A DNA stretch of 58,604 nt, taken from NCBI RefSeq assembly GCF_904846525.1, contig NZ_CAJHAZ010000018.1, forward strand, positions 1 through 58,604, given 5' to 3'. The translations under genes and the position numbers were made by a program. This stretch comes from Psychrobacter sp. 1044. GTDB taxonomy: Bacteria > Pseudomonadota > Gammaproteobacteria > Pseudomonadales > Moraxellaceae. The notes under the pieces were generated by a model. That model saw only the letters and a list, made by a program, of their open reading frames with translations. It did not search any database and was not told the DNA's origin. Shown here in pieces: positions 1 to 9,993 of this stretch (its first letter is position 1; each line of letters opens with the position of its first letter).

Positions 1-128
1 AGTGAGTAAGTCATGATAATTGAGTATATCTGTTGAGATGTTTTATCTTATAACATTTTTATACTTAATGCACTATAGTTGCGCTCATTGTCTATAAGTT
101 CTTTAAGAGAAAACCTCGTCTAATACTC

Positions 129-911
129 TTGCGAACCTTTGCCATTACAGTTTATATCGCCATTGTTAGCTTAGCGATATTTAATGCTTATTCACCCGTC
201 GTACATCGTTTAACTGTTACGAGTGATAAACCGCTGGCTAAACCAATGGATATTGCGCTTGTCTCTGATACGCATTTGGGTAGATGGTTTGGCAATCGAC
301 AGATAAAAAAAATGGTAAACCTTATCGATGCGCAACATCCCGATGTCGTGGTGATCGCTGGTGATATTATGAATGACAATACCATTGCTTACGATAATAC
401 GAATATGCGTGAACAATTATCAAAGTTAAAAGCACCGCTTGGCGTCTATGCGACTTTAGGCAATCACGATTATTTCGGTTATGACCAACAGATCACACAG
501 GCGGTGGAAGAGGCTGGCATCAAAGCGCTTGATAATGAGAGTGTGCTATTAGATGATTCAGTATGGCTGGTGGGGCGTTCAGATGATATTGATCGTACCA
601 GACTGTCAGCTGAGGAATTATTGACGCAAGTAGAGACAGATAAACCAGTGATATTTTTGGAACATCGTCCTAGCGCGATGGATGAGGTCAGCGCCCTGCC
701 AGTCGATTTGCATCTGTCTGGGCATACCCATGGCGGGCAGATATTTCCACTAACGCTATTGATGGATTGGTTGACACCACTAAACTATGGCAGCAAAAAA
801 ATAGCCGATACGCAGTTTTTGGTGACCTCTGGTTATGGTATCGGTCCAGTACCGTTTAGACTGGGAACGCGTTCTGAGATTTGGATAATTACGTTGCAGT
901 CTGGTGTATGA
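129..911 (+). CDS. Calcineurin-like metallophosphoesterase (YkuE/YaeI type)
   Basis: A 260-residue protein that starts with one hydrophobic segment (about residues 3-22) and is otherwise a calcineurin-type phosphoesterase facing away from the membrane anchor. The metal-binding motifs are visible in order: SDTHLG near residue 46, GDIMNDN near 78, GNHD near 111, and SGHTHGGQ near 197. The family hydrolyses phosphoesters with a two-metal centre; the substrate cannot be told from sequence. The only usable start is TTG at 129, because the frame is closed by TAA at 66 and has no ATG in between. The next gene encodes a paralogue. A strong terminator follows the stop codon. Confidence 0.8.
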   Translation: MRTFAITVYIAIVSLAIFNAYSPVVHRLTVTSDKPLAKPMDIALVSDTHLGRWFGNRQIKKMVNLIDAQHPDVVVIAGDIMNDNTIAYDNTNMREQLSKLKAPLGVYATLGNHDYFGYDQQITQAVEEAGIKALDNESVLLDDSVWLVGRSDDIDRTRLSAEELLTQVETDKPVIFLEHRPSAMDEVSALPVDLHLSGHTHGGQIFPLTLLMDWLTPLNYGSKKIADTQFLVTSGYGIGPVPFRLGTRSEIWIITLQSGV

Positions 912-943
912 GCTATTTAAATAAACAGTGTTACCCCTATGAT

Positions 944-978
944 AAAGCCTCTACCATATCTAAATGGTAGAGGCTTTT
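944..978 (+). terminator. Rho-independent terminator after the first phosphoesterase
   Basis: A perfect 14-bp stem (944-957 with 964-977) around a 6-base loop, followed by TTTTATTT. It lies 33 bases after the first phosphoesterase stop and inside the longest open frame of the next gene, which shows that this frame's upstream ATG (939) is not the real start. Confidence 0.85.
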
Positions 979-1067
979 ATTTGCTGTTAGGCTGGCTAAT
1001 AGCGACTTTGCTCGTATTGTCAGCTAAAAACATACTGCATCGACGACATCATAATCAAGGATTTTTC

Positions 1068-2210
1068 ATGCGCTACGCATTTTTCATCACCATTTTTGTG
1101 CTATTACAGCTCTTTAGTGTCGGTGCAGCTCTAAGCGTGCAATGGTGGTTACAGCCTTGGCAGACAGCAGGTTTGCAAACTTCGGTATGGGTTATTGTAT
1201 TCGTTATTACCAACGGTTTGCTTCTACTCAGTGTCAATAGAGCATTTAAAAATAGCTATCGCTGGATCAGTGGTTGGATGTTAGTCATGCATTTCATGCT
1301 ATTGACGGCTTTAGTTACCAGCCTATTTTATGGTGGATATTGGTTGGTCACATCGCTAACTGGTGATGCGCTCGCTACAACGGCTACCGTCGATTTTGGG
1401 TTGCGCATATTGGCATTGGCAATATTTATCGGGTTGTTTTTCTATGCCCTATATAGTGCTTATGCGCCTCTGGTACGTGAGTTATCTATTGATATTGATA
1501 AACCTTTGGCTAAGCCATTACGTATTGCGGTCGCTAGCGATTTGCATATCGGGAGACTGTTTGGCAGCGGTGCAATAGATAGGCTGCATCATCTTATTGT
1601 GCAGCATAAAGCAGACATACTGCTGATGCCAGGCGATATCATGGATGACAATATACAGGCATTTACTGATTATAATATGGCAAAAAACTTGGCGGAGTTA
1701 TGCAAAAGCCTGCCATATGGGATCTATGCGACTTTAGGCAATCATGATTTATACGGGCATGAGCAGCCGATTGTCCAAGCGTTGCGTGCTGCTGGGGTGC
1801 AGTTGTTAAATGATGAAGTAATCGGTATCGAGCATGAAGGTCAACCAATCTGGCTGGTTGGGCGTTTTGATAACCATAAAAGACAGCGGGTAGCCACAAC
1901 CGATCTACTGGCTCAAGTTGATACTACACAGCCAGTGATACTGCTAGATCATAGACCAAGTGATATTGCTGAGCACAGCCAAATGCCGATTGATTTACAG
2001 CTCTCAGGGCATACTCATAACGGTCAGATATTCCCCGCCAACTTCATTGTCAGTGCCATCAACCGCTTGGGTTATGGCTATGAAGCCATTGGCAAAGGAC
2101 ACTTTGTGGTGTCATCTGGTTACGGCTTTTGGGGTATCCCATTTCGCTTGGGTTCGCGCTCAGAGATTTGGCTGATCACTTTGAATGGTCATGTTGAAGA
2201 TAACGTTTAA
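1068..2210 (+). CDS. Membrane-anchored calcineurin-like metallophosphoesterase
   Basis: Paralogue of the preceding gene but with an N-terminal membrane domain of about four hydrophobic segments (roughly residues 1-150 of the 380-residue product) before the phosphoesterase domain. Metal motifs are SDLHIG, GDIMDDN, GNHD and SGHTHNGQ. The two paralogues share the stretch DKPLAKP just before the first motif and RLGSRSEIW/RLGTRSEIW at the C-terminus. The frame is open from an ATG at 939, but that codon lies in front of the terminator hairpin. ATG 1068 has AAGGA seven bases upstream and is preferred. Topology resembles membrane phosphoesterases of the YaeI/YkuE group; the substrate is unknown. Confidence 0.82.
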   Translation: MRYAFFITIFVLLQLFSVGAALSVQWWLQPWQTAGLQTSVWVIVFVITNGLLLLSVNRAFKNSYRWISGWMLVMHFMLLTALVTSLFYGGYWLVTSLTGDALATTATVDFGLRILALAIFIGLFFYALYSAYAPLVRELSIDIDKPLAKPLRIAVASDLHIGRLFGSGAIDRLHHLIVQHKADILLMPGDIMDDNIQAFTDYNMAKNLAELCKSLPYGIYATLGNHDLYGHEQPIVQALRAAGVQLLNDEVIGIEHEGQPIWLVGRFDNHKRQRVATTDLLAQVDTTQPVILLDHRPSDIAEHSQMPIDLQLSGHTHNGQIFPANFIVSAINRLGYGYEAIGKGHFVVSSGYGFWGIPFRLGSRSEIWLITLNGHVEDNV

Positions 2211-2319
2211 GCAAGTAATATTTAAGAAAACAATGCTTAAAAAAGTAACGTTTAAATAGTGGCAGCACCATTCTATTTTATAAATGAACCAGCACCTTCT
2301 TATACAACTGTGTTGATAA

Positions 2320-3723
2320 CTATGCCGCTAATTGTGACTGGGTATTGATAACGTCACGCACAAAGCTCGCAAACCCTTTAATAATATCGCCTGTTTTTTG
2401 TCCGATACCTTGATGAATACTCATAAAATGAATAAAACCATGCGGCGCACCAAGAATGGTATGAGTCTCGACTGCTACACCATGCACCTTTAATTGCTTT
2501 GCATAAGCAAATGCTTCATCACGTAATACGTCTAATTCTGCGGCGACAATGTAAGTCGGGCATACTTTACTATTATCACCAAGCATCGGACAGTTAAGGA
2601 TATGCTGGCGTGGCAAGGGGCTGTTATCTAAACAAGCAGCATCAAATACAGCCACATCGGCATGATCCAATAATAATCCCTCACCATATAACTCCCAACT
2701 TGGATAATCCGTTTCGATATCCGTCACAGGATACAAAGGCATTTGTGCAAGCGGCTTTGGTAAGCGCTCTAATAAATCGAACATTTTTTGACCTGCAATG
2801 CCCAGATCTGACCATGCGATTTGCGAGGGCGCAGTGAGTTGTTGGGCAATCAAAGTGGACAATCCGCCGCCAGCACTATCGCCTGCTAGTACGATTCGCG
2901 AGGGTAAAGCGCCTAAGGTATGGCAATGCTCCGCCAGCCAAGCGTAGGCAGTGATACAGTCTTTTAATGCGGCTGGTGCGGGATGCTCAGGTGCTAAGCG
3001 ATAATCAACACTGACTATCGGCCAGCCCGTTTGCTCACAAACCGCGTGACAAAACTCATGATGGGTGTTGACATCACCAATACAAAATCCACCCCCATGA
3101 AAATATAACAACACTGTTTCATCAGAATTATGAGTATCCGCTTTTTTGAACCCTAAGCCATGAGAGCTCGCGTCTGATTGATAACAGCGAATGGTCATAT
3201 CGCCATCATCAGCGTTGGCAATCACTTTGTCTTCCCAATGCACAAGCTTCTGATTTTTTTTCGTAAATCGTTTCATGTTGCCGATGATATTGTCACTTGC
3301 TTGCTGCCATACCTGCGGCGCTTGCATCGCCACGGCGTCAGCGGCAAACCTTTCGCGCAGCTCATGCATTGGTGTCAGCTCAAGAGGCGTTTTAAGCTTA
3401 CTATTCACCGCGAGAATCAAACGCAGGTGAGCATCGGCGTGCAGATATTGTTTTGAGGTCGGTCCTTTCAAATACCCAACCAAGCTCTCTAATAGTGGCG
3501 TTGGCAGATAGCCGACTCCTTTCATGGCATAGTGCAAGGTATGCGTCTGGCAAGTCGTCAACGGGTTATAGCTAAGCACTTTTTGTTTGACGGTCAAACG
3601 ATTCTCTTGAGTGCCATTTTCTTCTCTTATACCCTTATCTATACGATCTGTTGATGCGAGCTTTATCGTCATCAGCGCTTTATTTAATAGCGCATTGATT
3701 GATAACACGGTTGATTTAGACAT
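2320..3723 (-). CDS. Alpha/beta hydrolase, HSL-type (family IV) esterase
   Basis: A 467-residue serine esterase of the hormone-sensitive-lipase family. The oxyanion motif HGGG is at residues 209-212, the nucleophile is Ser283 in GDSAGGG, and the probable acid and base are Asp398 (ELDVLRDE) and His428 (PHGF). The family hydrolyses short acyl esters. The first roughly 150 residues are an extension beyond the usual 300-320-residue family length and show no signal peptide, so the enzyme is probably cytoplasmic. ATG at 3723 has GAGAAG upstream. It stands alone, convergent with the phosphoesterase pair. Confidence 0.85.
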   Translation of the reverse strand: MSKSTVLSINALLNKALMTIKLASTDRIDKGIREENGTQENRLTVKQKVLSYNPLTTCQTHTLHYAMKGVGYLPTPLLESLVGYLKGPTSKQYLHADAHLRLILAVNSKLKTPLELTPMHELRERFAADAVAMQAPQVWQQASDNIIGNMKRFTKKNQKLVHWEDKVIANADDGDMTIRCYQSDASSHGLGFKKADTHNSDETVLLYFHGGGFCIGDVNTHHEFCHAVCEQTGWPIVSVDYRLAPEHPAPAALKDCITAYAWLAEHCHTLGALPSRIVLAGDSAGGGLSTLIAQQLTAPSQIAWSDLGIAGQKMFDLLERLPKPLAQMPLYPVTDIETDYPSWELYGEGLLLDHADVAVFDAACLDNSPLPRQHILNCPMLGDNSKVCPTYIVAAELDVLRDEAFAYAKQLKVHGVAVETHTILGAPHGFIHFMSIHQGIGQKTGDIIKGFASFVRDVINTQSQLAA

Positions 3724-4179
3724 AACACTTCTCGTTAATGATTGTCAGTATGCGTTGTCATATATGTGAGCGTTCACTTTGACATGAGCCATACTATTTG
3801 TAGCAATAATAGAGTAATCAAAAATAAAGTTGAGTATTGTTTGGTAATGGCTTATGTATCAATGGTAAGTTTTTTGGAATAAGTACTGCTTTCTTGTAGC
3901 TTGTGTTAACGAACATGGATAACCATTTACCACCTATGACATTATGTTTTGAGCACTTGAATCCAGATTTAGGCAATATTTGTTGTAAATTAGAAAAATT
4001 CCCTTGGCTTAGGCTTGAAATTTAGCTCCATCACCTTTATCAAACAGCTAGTAGAAGGTACTCATAACAACAATGTGTAAGACGGGTTAATTATTTAATG
4101 AGAGCACAGTATCCCTAGCAAATAGTGAGCTTGTTGCGTCTTATATAAATCTTCATTATTAAAATTCTAAGGAGCTATC
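3724..4179. other. Intergenic region between divergent esterase and grpE
   Basis: 456 bases without a credible gene. It must carry the esterase promoter on the minus strand and the grpE promoter on the plus strand. The only recognisable element is a sigma-32-like promoter at 4014-4040. Confidence 0.6.
4014..4040 (+). promoter_or_regulatory. Candidate sigma-32 heat-shock promoter for grpE
   Basis: CTTGAAA at 4014-4020, a 13-base spacer, then CCTTTAT at 4034-4040. The -35 matches the RpoH consensus CTTGAAA exactly; the -10 (consensus CCCCATNT) matches only partly. It is 140 bases before the grpE start. Confidence 0.5.
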
Positions 4180-4779
4180 ATGAGCGAGCAAAATACCAAC
4201 CACGAATCGCCTGAGCAAAATGTGGCACATGACAATATTGAACACAGTGACAGTATTTTAGAAGAAACCATGAAAGAGTTTGATCCAAAGCATAACTCAG
4301 GTGAAGAGATGACCATCGAAAATGAAATCGATCTCGACACCTTTAAAGCGCGCATCGCTGAACTAGAAGGTGAAGTGAAGCAAGCTAAAGAAGTCACCGC
4401 CCGTGCCAATGCCGAAGCTTACAATGCACAAAAACGCATGGAGCAAGAGGCGGATAAGAGTAAGCGTTTTGCCTTGCAGAAATTTGCCAAAGAGCTACTA
4501 GAAGTGGTCGATAATTTAGAACGCGCCATCGAAAGCGCCCATGCCGATGACCCTGTTACAGAAGGGGTGAGACTGACGCACAAAGCGTTATTGGACGTAT
4601 TAAATAAGAACGGCGTCGAAATGGTTGACCCACAAGGCGAGAAATTTAATGCTGATTTGCACGAAGCTGTCGGTATCGATGAAGAAGCAGAGGCTGATAC
4701 TGTCGGTACTGTATTACAAAAAGGTTATAGCTTGAACGGTCGTTTATTACGCCCAGCCATGGTACGTGTTGGGCAGTAG
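4180..4779 (+). CDS. grpE: Nucleotide exchange factor GrpE
   Basis: GrpE releases ADP from DnaK and so drives the chaperone cycle in the cytoplasm. The 199-residue product has an acidic, disordered N-terminus (about 1-45), a long coiled-coil helix (about 48-100) and the C-terminal beta domain ending in VLQKGYSLNGRLLRPAMV, which matches the family signature. The start at 4180 has AAGGAG eight bases upstream. dnaK follows 192 bases downstream under its own heat-shock promoter, so the two may be transcribed both together and separately. Confidence 0.97.
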   Translation: MSEQNTNHESPEQNVAHDNIEHSDSILEETMKEFDPKHNSGEEMTIENEIDLDTFKARIAELEGEVKQAKEVTARANAEAYNAQKRMEQEADKSKRFALQKFAKELLEVVDNLERAIESAHADDPVTEGVRLTHKALLDVLNKNGVEMVDPQGEKFNADLHEAVGIDEEAEADTVGTVLQKGYSLNGRLLRPAMVRVGQ

Positions 4780-4873
4780 TACTAAAAATTGGATTTTTAG
4801 TGTGCTAAACCCTACTATTATTAAGGGTTTTCACAAAAAGTCACACGAAAGACAAATTTTGCATCATGATTGA

Positions 4874-4902
4874 CTTGAAAAAATCCATAAGTAAACCGAT
4901 AT
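4874..4902 (+). promoter_or_regulatory. Sigma-32 heat-shock promoter for dnaK
   Basis: CTTGAAA at 4874-4880, a 15-base spacer, then CCGATAT at 4896-4902. The -35 is a perfect RpoH match, the -10 is close to CCCCATNT, and the spacing fits. The dnaK ATG is 70 bases further on. Confidence 0.72.
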
Positions 4903-4971
4903 ATATAGCAACAAGAGATCAACCACGGTCTGAATAGATAAATACTTAAAACAAATTAGGAGCAAATAATT

Positions 4972-6915
4972 ATGGGTAAAGTAATTGGTATTGATTTAGG
5001 TACGACTAACTCGTGTGTCGCAGTGATGGAAGGTGACAAAGTTAAAGTCATCGAAAATGCTGAAGGTACTCGTACAACGCCATCTATCGTTGCTTATAAA
5101 AACGATGAAATTTTGGTGGGTCAGTCAGCCAAACGTCAAGCGGTCACCAATCCAAACAACACGTTGTTTGCGATTAAGCGTTTGATTGGTCGTCGTTTTG
5201 ATGACAAAGTCGTGCAAAAAGACATCGGCATGGTACCTTACAAAATCGCTAAAGCAGATAACGGTGATGCATGGGTAGAAATTAACGGTAAAAAATTAGC
5301 ACCACCACAGGTTTCTGCTGAAATCTTGAAAAAAATGAAAAAAACAGCAGAAGACTATCTTGGTGAAACTGTTACTGAAGCGGTTGTAACCGTACCAGCT
5401 TATTTTAATGACTCACAACGTCAAGCAACAAAAGACGCGGGTAAAATTGCGGGTCTTGATGTAAAACGTATCATCAACGAACCAACAGCTGCGGCTCTTG
5501 CGTACGGTATGGATAAGAAGCAAGGCGATAGCACTGTTGCTGTTTATGACTTGGGTGGTGGTACTTTTGACGTATCAATCATCGAAATCGCTGACGTTGA
5601 TGGCGAGCAGCAGTTTGAAGTTTTAGCAACCAATGGTGATACATTCCTTGGTGGTGAAGACTTTGACTCAGCATTGATTGATTATTTGGTTGATGAATTC
5701 AAAAAAGACCAAGATGTCAATTTGAAAGGTGACTCATTGGCGATGCAGCGTCTAAAAGAAGCGGCAGAAAAAGCGAAAATTGAGTTATCAAGTGCCCAAA
5801 GTACTGAAGTGAACTTGCCTTATATTACTGCAGACAGCAATGGTCCTAAGCATTTGGTGGTCACTATCAGTCGCTCAAAACTTGAGAGCTTAACTGAAGA
5901 GTTGGTACAACGTACCATGGGTCCTTGTAAGATTGCCCTTGAAGATGCTGGCATAAAAATTGGTGACATCGATGATGTTATCTTAGTTGGTGGTCAGACT
6001 CGTATGCCACTGGTACAGCAAAAAGTACAAGAGTTCTTCGGTCAGGAGCCACGTAAAGATGTGAACCCTGATGAAGCAGTAGCGGCAGGGGCTGCGATTC
6101 AAGGCGCGGTATTGTCTGGTGAAAAAACAGACGTATTGCTACTTGATGTGACGCCACTAACGCTTGGTATCGAAACGATGGGTGGTGTCATGACACCAGT
6201 TATTGAGAAAAACACTATGATTCCTACTAAGAAATCACAGGTATTCTCAACGGCTGAAGACAACCAACCAGCTGTGACCATCCAGGTTTATCAAGGTGAG
6301 CGTAAAATCGCTAACCAAAATAAACAGCTTGGTCGTTTTGATTTGACGGATATTCCACCAGCACCACGTGGTCTACCGCAAATTGAAGTTACTTTTGACA
6401 TCAATGCTGACGGTATCATGAATATCTCAGCAACTGACAAAGGTACGGGTAAAGCGCAAAGCATCCAGATCAAAGCAGATTCTGGCTTGACGGATGAAGA
6501 AATCGAGCAAATGGTTCGTGATGCAGAAGCCAATGCTGCAGAAGACGAAAAATTCGCTAACTTAGCGCAAGTTCGTAACGAAGCAGATGGTCGTATTCAT
6601 GCGGTACAAAAAGCGTTGAAAGACGCTGAAGATAAGGTAACTGCTGAAGAGAAATCAACAGTAGAAGCTGCTATCTCTGAGCTTGAAGCGGTAATGAAAG
6701 AAGATGATCATGATGACATCAAAGCCAAGCTTGAAGCATTAGACAATGCTTTCTTGCCAGTTAGTCAGAAGATTTATGCTGACGCAGGCGCAGGTAGCGA
6801 GGGCATGGATCCAAGCCAGTTCCAACAAGGCGCGGACAATGCAGCAGATAGTAACCAAGCTGATGATGACGTCGTTGATGCTGAGTTTACTGAAGTAGAC
6901 GAAGACAAAAAATAA
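4972..6915 (+). CDS. dnaK: Molecular chaperone DnaK (Hsp70)
   Basis: ATP-dependent cytoplasmic Hsp70 that binds exposed hydrophobic peptides, working with GrpE and DnaJ. The 647-residue length is normal. The N-terminal ATPase domain starts with [14 protein letters not shown] and contains [12 protein letters not shown] and LVGGQTRMP; the linker [15 protein letters not shown] leads to the substrate-binding domain, and the C-terminus ends in the acidic [17 protein letters not shown] tail. TAGGAG lies upstream of ATG 4972. dnaJ is not adjacent; a strong terminator follows. Confidence 0.99.
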   Translation: MGKVIGIDLGTTNSCVAVMEGDKVKVIENAEGTRTTPSIVAYKNDEILVGQSAKRQAVTNPNNTLFAIKRLIGRRFDDKVVQKDIGMVPYKIAKADNGDAWVEINGKKLAPPQVSAEILKKMKKTAEDYLGETVTEAVVTVPAYFNDSQRQATKDAGKIAGLDVKRIINEPTAAALAYGMDKKQGDSTVAVYDLGGGTFDVSIIEIADVDGEQQFEVLATNGDTFLGGEDFDSALIDYLVDEFKKDQDVNLKGDSLAMQRLKEAAEKAKIELSSAQSTEVNLPYITADSNGPKHLVVTISRSKLESLTEELVQRTMGPCKIALEDAGIKIGDIDDVILVGGQTRMPLVQQKVQEFFGQEPRKDVNPDEAVAAGAAIQGAVLSGEKTDVLLLDVTPLTLGIETMGGVMTPVIEKNTMIPTKKSQVFSTAEDNQPAVTIQVYQGERKIANQNKQLGRFDLTDIPPAPRGLPQIEVTFDINADGIMNISATDKGTGKAQSIQIKADSGLTDEEIEQMVRDAEANAAEDEKFANLAQVRNEADGRIHAVQKALKDAEDKVTAEEKSTVEAAISELEAVMKEDDHDDIKAKLEALDNAFLPVSQKIYADAGAGSEGMDPSQFQQGADNAADSNQADDDVVDAEFTEVDEDKK

Positions 6916-6946
6916 TTGTGATTTAGTAACTAAACGCAGTTAAAAC

Positions 6947-6977
6947 AAAAAACGCATCCTTCGGGGTGCGTTTTTTT
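6947..6977. terminator. Terminator between dnaK and bioC
   Basis: Hairpin AAAAAACGCATCC-TTCG-GGGTGCGTTTTTT with a UUCG tetraloop and A/T flanks on both sides. It can serve dnaK on the plus strand and the convergent bioF-bioC transcript on the minus strand. A near-identical hairpin follows the second beta-barrel gene. Confidence 0.9.
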
Positions 6978-7023
6978 ATGGCTGTTATTTATAAGAAATA
7001 TCCTACCAGTCTATATCTTGTCT

Positions 7024-7833
7024 TCATGATTTAAAGGCACTCACTATCAGTACTTCATAAGTCAAATGAACGATAGGCTGACCGTCGTCATCTTGCGCCG
7101 AAAAATGTTGCCAATAATCAGACTCAAACTGTTGCAAGCGTGCTTTGGTCCACATAAAGGGCTGGGTACTGTTGGCTTTTACTTGCGTATGATTGGTCGA
7201 TACGCCCGTCAACTTCATATGTTTTAAGATAGCGTAAGGACTGGCAAACGGTAACTCGAAACGCTGAGTGGACAGTTCAATTTTCTCAAAACCCGCACTA
7301 ATCAGTGCCAATCGCCACTCAATGATATCGGGATAGTGAAGACCCTGATCCGTTAAAGTCTTTATTTGCAAAAAGTTATTTGGCGTAAAAGTGTTAAACA
7401 GTAGTTGACCTCCAGCTCGCAAGCGGCGTGCTGATTGCGCAACAAAGTTTAAGGGGTCATCAAACCACTGCACTGCATTGGCACTGATTATCAAGCTATG
7501 CTCATCCTCAAAGCCCATCGTTTCAGCATCGCCAATTGCTATGTCAGCATTGGGCAATATGGATTGTAAAGTAGCCGCTTGTTCAGCGCATAATTCATTG
7601 ATCAGCCAATATTGACTTTGAATGTGTGCTGCGAGTAGACGGGTCATTTGACCAGTTCCTGCACCGACTTCAAGCACACTATCGTGTTCAGTGTGAGTGA
7701 GTTTGTCTATTAAATATTGACAGACTTGCTGCTGAACATTGGCATGCTGATCATAGTCGCTGGCATTGGCAAAATGGCGAGCGATGGTTTGTTTTCTGGT
7801 GCTAAAGTTATCAGGCGTGGCGAGTGTTTTCAT
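7024..7833 (-). CDS. bioC: Malonyl-[acyl-carrier protein] O-methyltransferase BioC
   Basis: SAM-dependent methyltransferase that caps malonyl-ACP as its methyl ester so that fatty-acid synthesis can build the pimeloyl moiety of biotin. The SAM site VLEVGAGTGQMTRLLA is visible near residue 50-65 and the family's conserved SANAVQWFDDP follows. The gene lies 74 bases downstream of bioF on the same strand, which supports BioC over a generic methyltransferase. The longest frame begins at a TTG (7860, nine codons upstream) without a Shine-Dalgarno; ATG 7833 is preferred but its ribosome site is also weak. Confidence 0.85.
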   Translation of the reverse strand: MKTLATPDNFSTRKQTIARHFANASDYDQHANVQQQVCQYLIDKLTHTEHDSVLEVGAGTGQMTRLLAAHIQSQYWLINELCAEQAATLQSILPNADIAIGDAETMGFEDEHSLIISANAVQWFDDPLNFVAQSARRLRAGGQLLFNTFTPNNFLQIKTLTDQGLHYPDIIEWRLALISAGFEKIELSTQRFELPFASPYAILKHMKLTGVSTNHTQVKANSTQPFMWTKARLQQFESDYWQHFSAQDDDGQPIVHLTYEVLIVSAFKS

Positions 7834-7907
7834 ACGGTTTATTATATCCAAGTGAGCCAATTATCAATCGATAGCAGGACTGACGTCGCTGATGTATAAC
7901 AACAGAT

Positions 7908-9140
7908 TTATAATTGTTGTATCAATTGTTCGCAGTCTTCATCTGTCAGCTGGGCATTCATCACCAAACGGATACGAGCGGTGTTTGCAGGCACAGTGGG
8001 TGGCCTGATAGGCAGGGCGTAAAAACCTGCTGCTTGCAATTGTTGTGCTTTGGCAAGCGTGCTGGCATTGTCACCCAAGATGTAAGGCACAATCGGTGAT
8101 TCATAGTGTGGATGCTGGGTGTTCTGGGACACACGGTATCTTGGGTCGATGGCTTGACTAAGCTTGGTAGACAACCGCGCTAAATGCGCCCGTTGATTAT
8201 TTAGCATTGGCATTTTTGCTAAAATAAATCGCGTCCATGCGTGATTGATAGGGGGTAGTGCAGTACTAAAAATTAGTGGACGCATGCGGTTAATTAGCCA
8301 TTGCTTGACGACATCATCGCACATGATATAAGCACCCACCGAGGCAAACGCTTTGCCAAAAGTACCGACCAAATAGTCAATATCAGCCAATGTCTGCGTT
8401 TCTTCCGCTAGCCCCAATCCTGTATGACCTAATACACCGATGGCATGAGCCTCATCGACATACAGTTCGATACGAGCATCGCTAGCTTTTAATTGTACCA
8501 GTTGACATAAATCCGCACGATCACCATCCATACTAAAGATGCTCTCAGTGACAATAATGATGCGCTCAATGTCTGGCGCTGCTTGCTCAATAAACATAGC
8601 CAAATGTTCATAATCATTGTGACGATAACGACGATAGCTGACAAGTTTGCTTTGGCTCAACCGCAACCCATCGATAATGCTGGCATGTACCAGTTTGTCA
8701 GCCAGAATAAGTGTTTTGACTGGCAAGGTTGTCAGGGCTGGCAATATACCAAGATTGGCATGATAGCCGCTATTCAATACCAACACCGATTTTGAGGCAG
8801 AGATATCACGTTTGCCGATAGCGGTTTGATACCATTCCTGCAACTCAGACTCTAGCGCTTGTAGCTGTGCATCATTTCCAGTGAGCAAACGTGAGGACGT
8901 CGCACTCATTTTAGGCATTTGTGCGACTGATAGCAGTGTTAGTTGACTGAGAAATTCGTTTTGTAATTCGGTGTCGCCGCCTAAGCCCAAATAATCGTTA
9001 CTGGCGATATTGAGTAAGGTTTTACCCTCGCTAATAACGTATCGCCCATGATGTTGGAGATTGGGTAATTGACGATATTGTTGGGTGGCTTTGAGTGCTG
9101 TAAGCGCTTCTTGTAGGCGGCTAGTTATACGTCCAGTCAT
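7908..9140 (-). CDS. bioF: 8-amino-7-oxononanoate synthase BioF
   Basis: PLP-dependent enzyme that condenses pimeloyl-ACP (or CoA) with L-alanine to give KAPA, the first ring-forming step of biotin synthesis. Visible features are the substrate/PLP region NSGYHANLG, the Asp motif VDEAHAIGVLG, and the PLP lysine in VGTFGKAFASVG. ATG 9140 has AAGG eight bases upstream and gives a 410-residue protein, slightly longer than the usual 385-390. The open frame runs 36 codons further upstream but that part is not BioF-like. Forms an operon with bioC; bioA, bioB and bioD are not in the window. Confidence 0.93.
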   Translation of the reverse strand: MTGRITSRLQEALTALKATQQYRQLPNLQHHGRYVISEGKTLLNIASNDYLGLGGDTELQNEFLSQLTLLSVAQMPKMSATSSRLLTGNDAQLQALESELQEWYQTAIGKRDISASKSVLVLNSGYHANLGILPALTTLPVKTLILADKLVHASIIDGLRLSQSKLVSYRRYRHNDYEHLAMFIEQAAPDIERIIIVTESIFSMDGDRADLCQLVQLKASDARIELYVDEAHAIGVLGHTGLGLAEETQTLADIDYLVGTFGKAFASVGAYIMCDDVVKQWLINRMRPLIFSTALPPINHAWTRFILAKMPMLNNQRAHLARLSTKLSQAIDPRYRVSQNTQHPHYESPIVPYILGDNASTLAKAQQLQAAGFYALPIRPPTVPANTARIRLVMNAQLTDEDCEQLIQQL

Positions 9141-9447
9141 TATTTTTACCTTAAAATATTCGGTATCTCTTATTTTTTTATGCTTATTTCTGTTAGAAAG
9201 GCGATGAAATGAGTAGGGATTATTGCATAAACTCAGTGGTTGTAACAAAAGATTTCATATCTTTGCCTTTGTAACCCAAGCACTGATAAATACTTGCAAA
9301 TCTTAACTCTCATACCATCAAACACTGACAGACGACTTGAAATAGTTTGTTACTATATACCCATCGTTAGCAAACAAGGCGATAGGGCTATAAAAGCCAA
9401 TATAAATAGATAACTTGTTTGTCCAAATTGATTTTAAGGAGCTAATA

Positions 9448-9993
9448 ATGAAAACTCTACAAAAAACGCTACTTGCACTAGCAGCTGGTTCTTTGTTAAC
9501 TGTTGGCGCACAGGCCGCTACTTCTTATAGCAACGGTTACACTGGTCAGCCGTATGTCGGCGTCAAAGTCGGTCAGTTTGATCTAGATATCGAAAATGCA
9601 GATGATCCAACTGCTTATGGTGTCTACGGTGGTTATAACTTCGATCAAAACTTTGGTGTCGAAGCAGAGTATGTAGGTTCAGATGATGCTGATTACAAAA
9701 ATGGTGATCTTGATGCCAAAACTTATGGCGCATATGGTACGGCACGCTACCAGTTCCCAAATACTGGCTTATACGCTAAAGGTAAGCTAGGGGTTGCTAA
9801 AACTGAAGTAGAAGGTGATTACACCGTTGGTCCAGCTAAAGTTTCGAAATCTAGCAGCGACACAGGTCTTGCTGGTGGTGTAGGTCTTGGTTACTCAGTG
9901 AATCCTAACTTTGGTGTCGAAGCTGAATACTCAATGATGGACAGTGATGTCGATGCCAAGCTACTTACTGTTGGTGCTCAGTTGAAGTTCTAA
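9448..9993 (+). CDS. Outer-membrane beta-barrel protein, paralogue 1
   Basis: A 181-residue secreted protein with a clear signal peptide ending in GAQA (about residue 23), followed by alternating beta strands and a C-terminal phenylalanine (AQLKF), the usual outer-membrane insertion signal. It belongs to the small eight-stranded OmpA-like/opacity beta-barrel group. Repeated strand motifs such as NFGVEAEYVGS and NFGVEAEYSMM are visible. AAGGAG lies eight bases before ATG 9448. First of three tandem paralogues. No OmpA-type peptidoglycan-binding domain is present. Function beyond an envelope role cannot be assigned. Confidence 0.85.
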   Translation: MKTLQKTLLALAAGSLLTVGAQAATSYSNGYTGQPYVGVKVGQFDLDIENADDPTAYGVYGGYNFDQNFGVEAEYVGSDDADYKNGDLDAKTYGAYGTARYQFPNTGLYAKGKLGVAKTEVEGDYTVGPAKVSKSSSDTGLAGGVGLGYSVNPNFGVEAEYSMMDSDVDAKLLTVGAQLKF

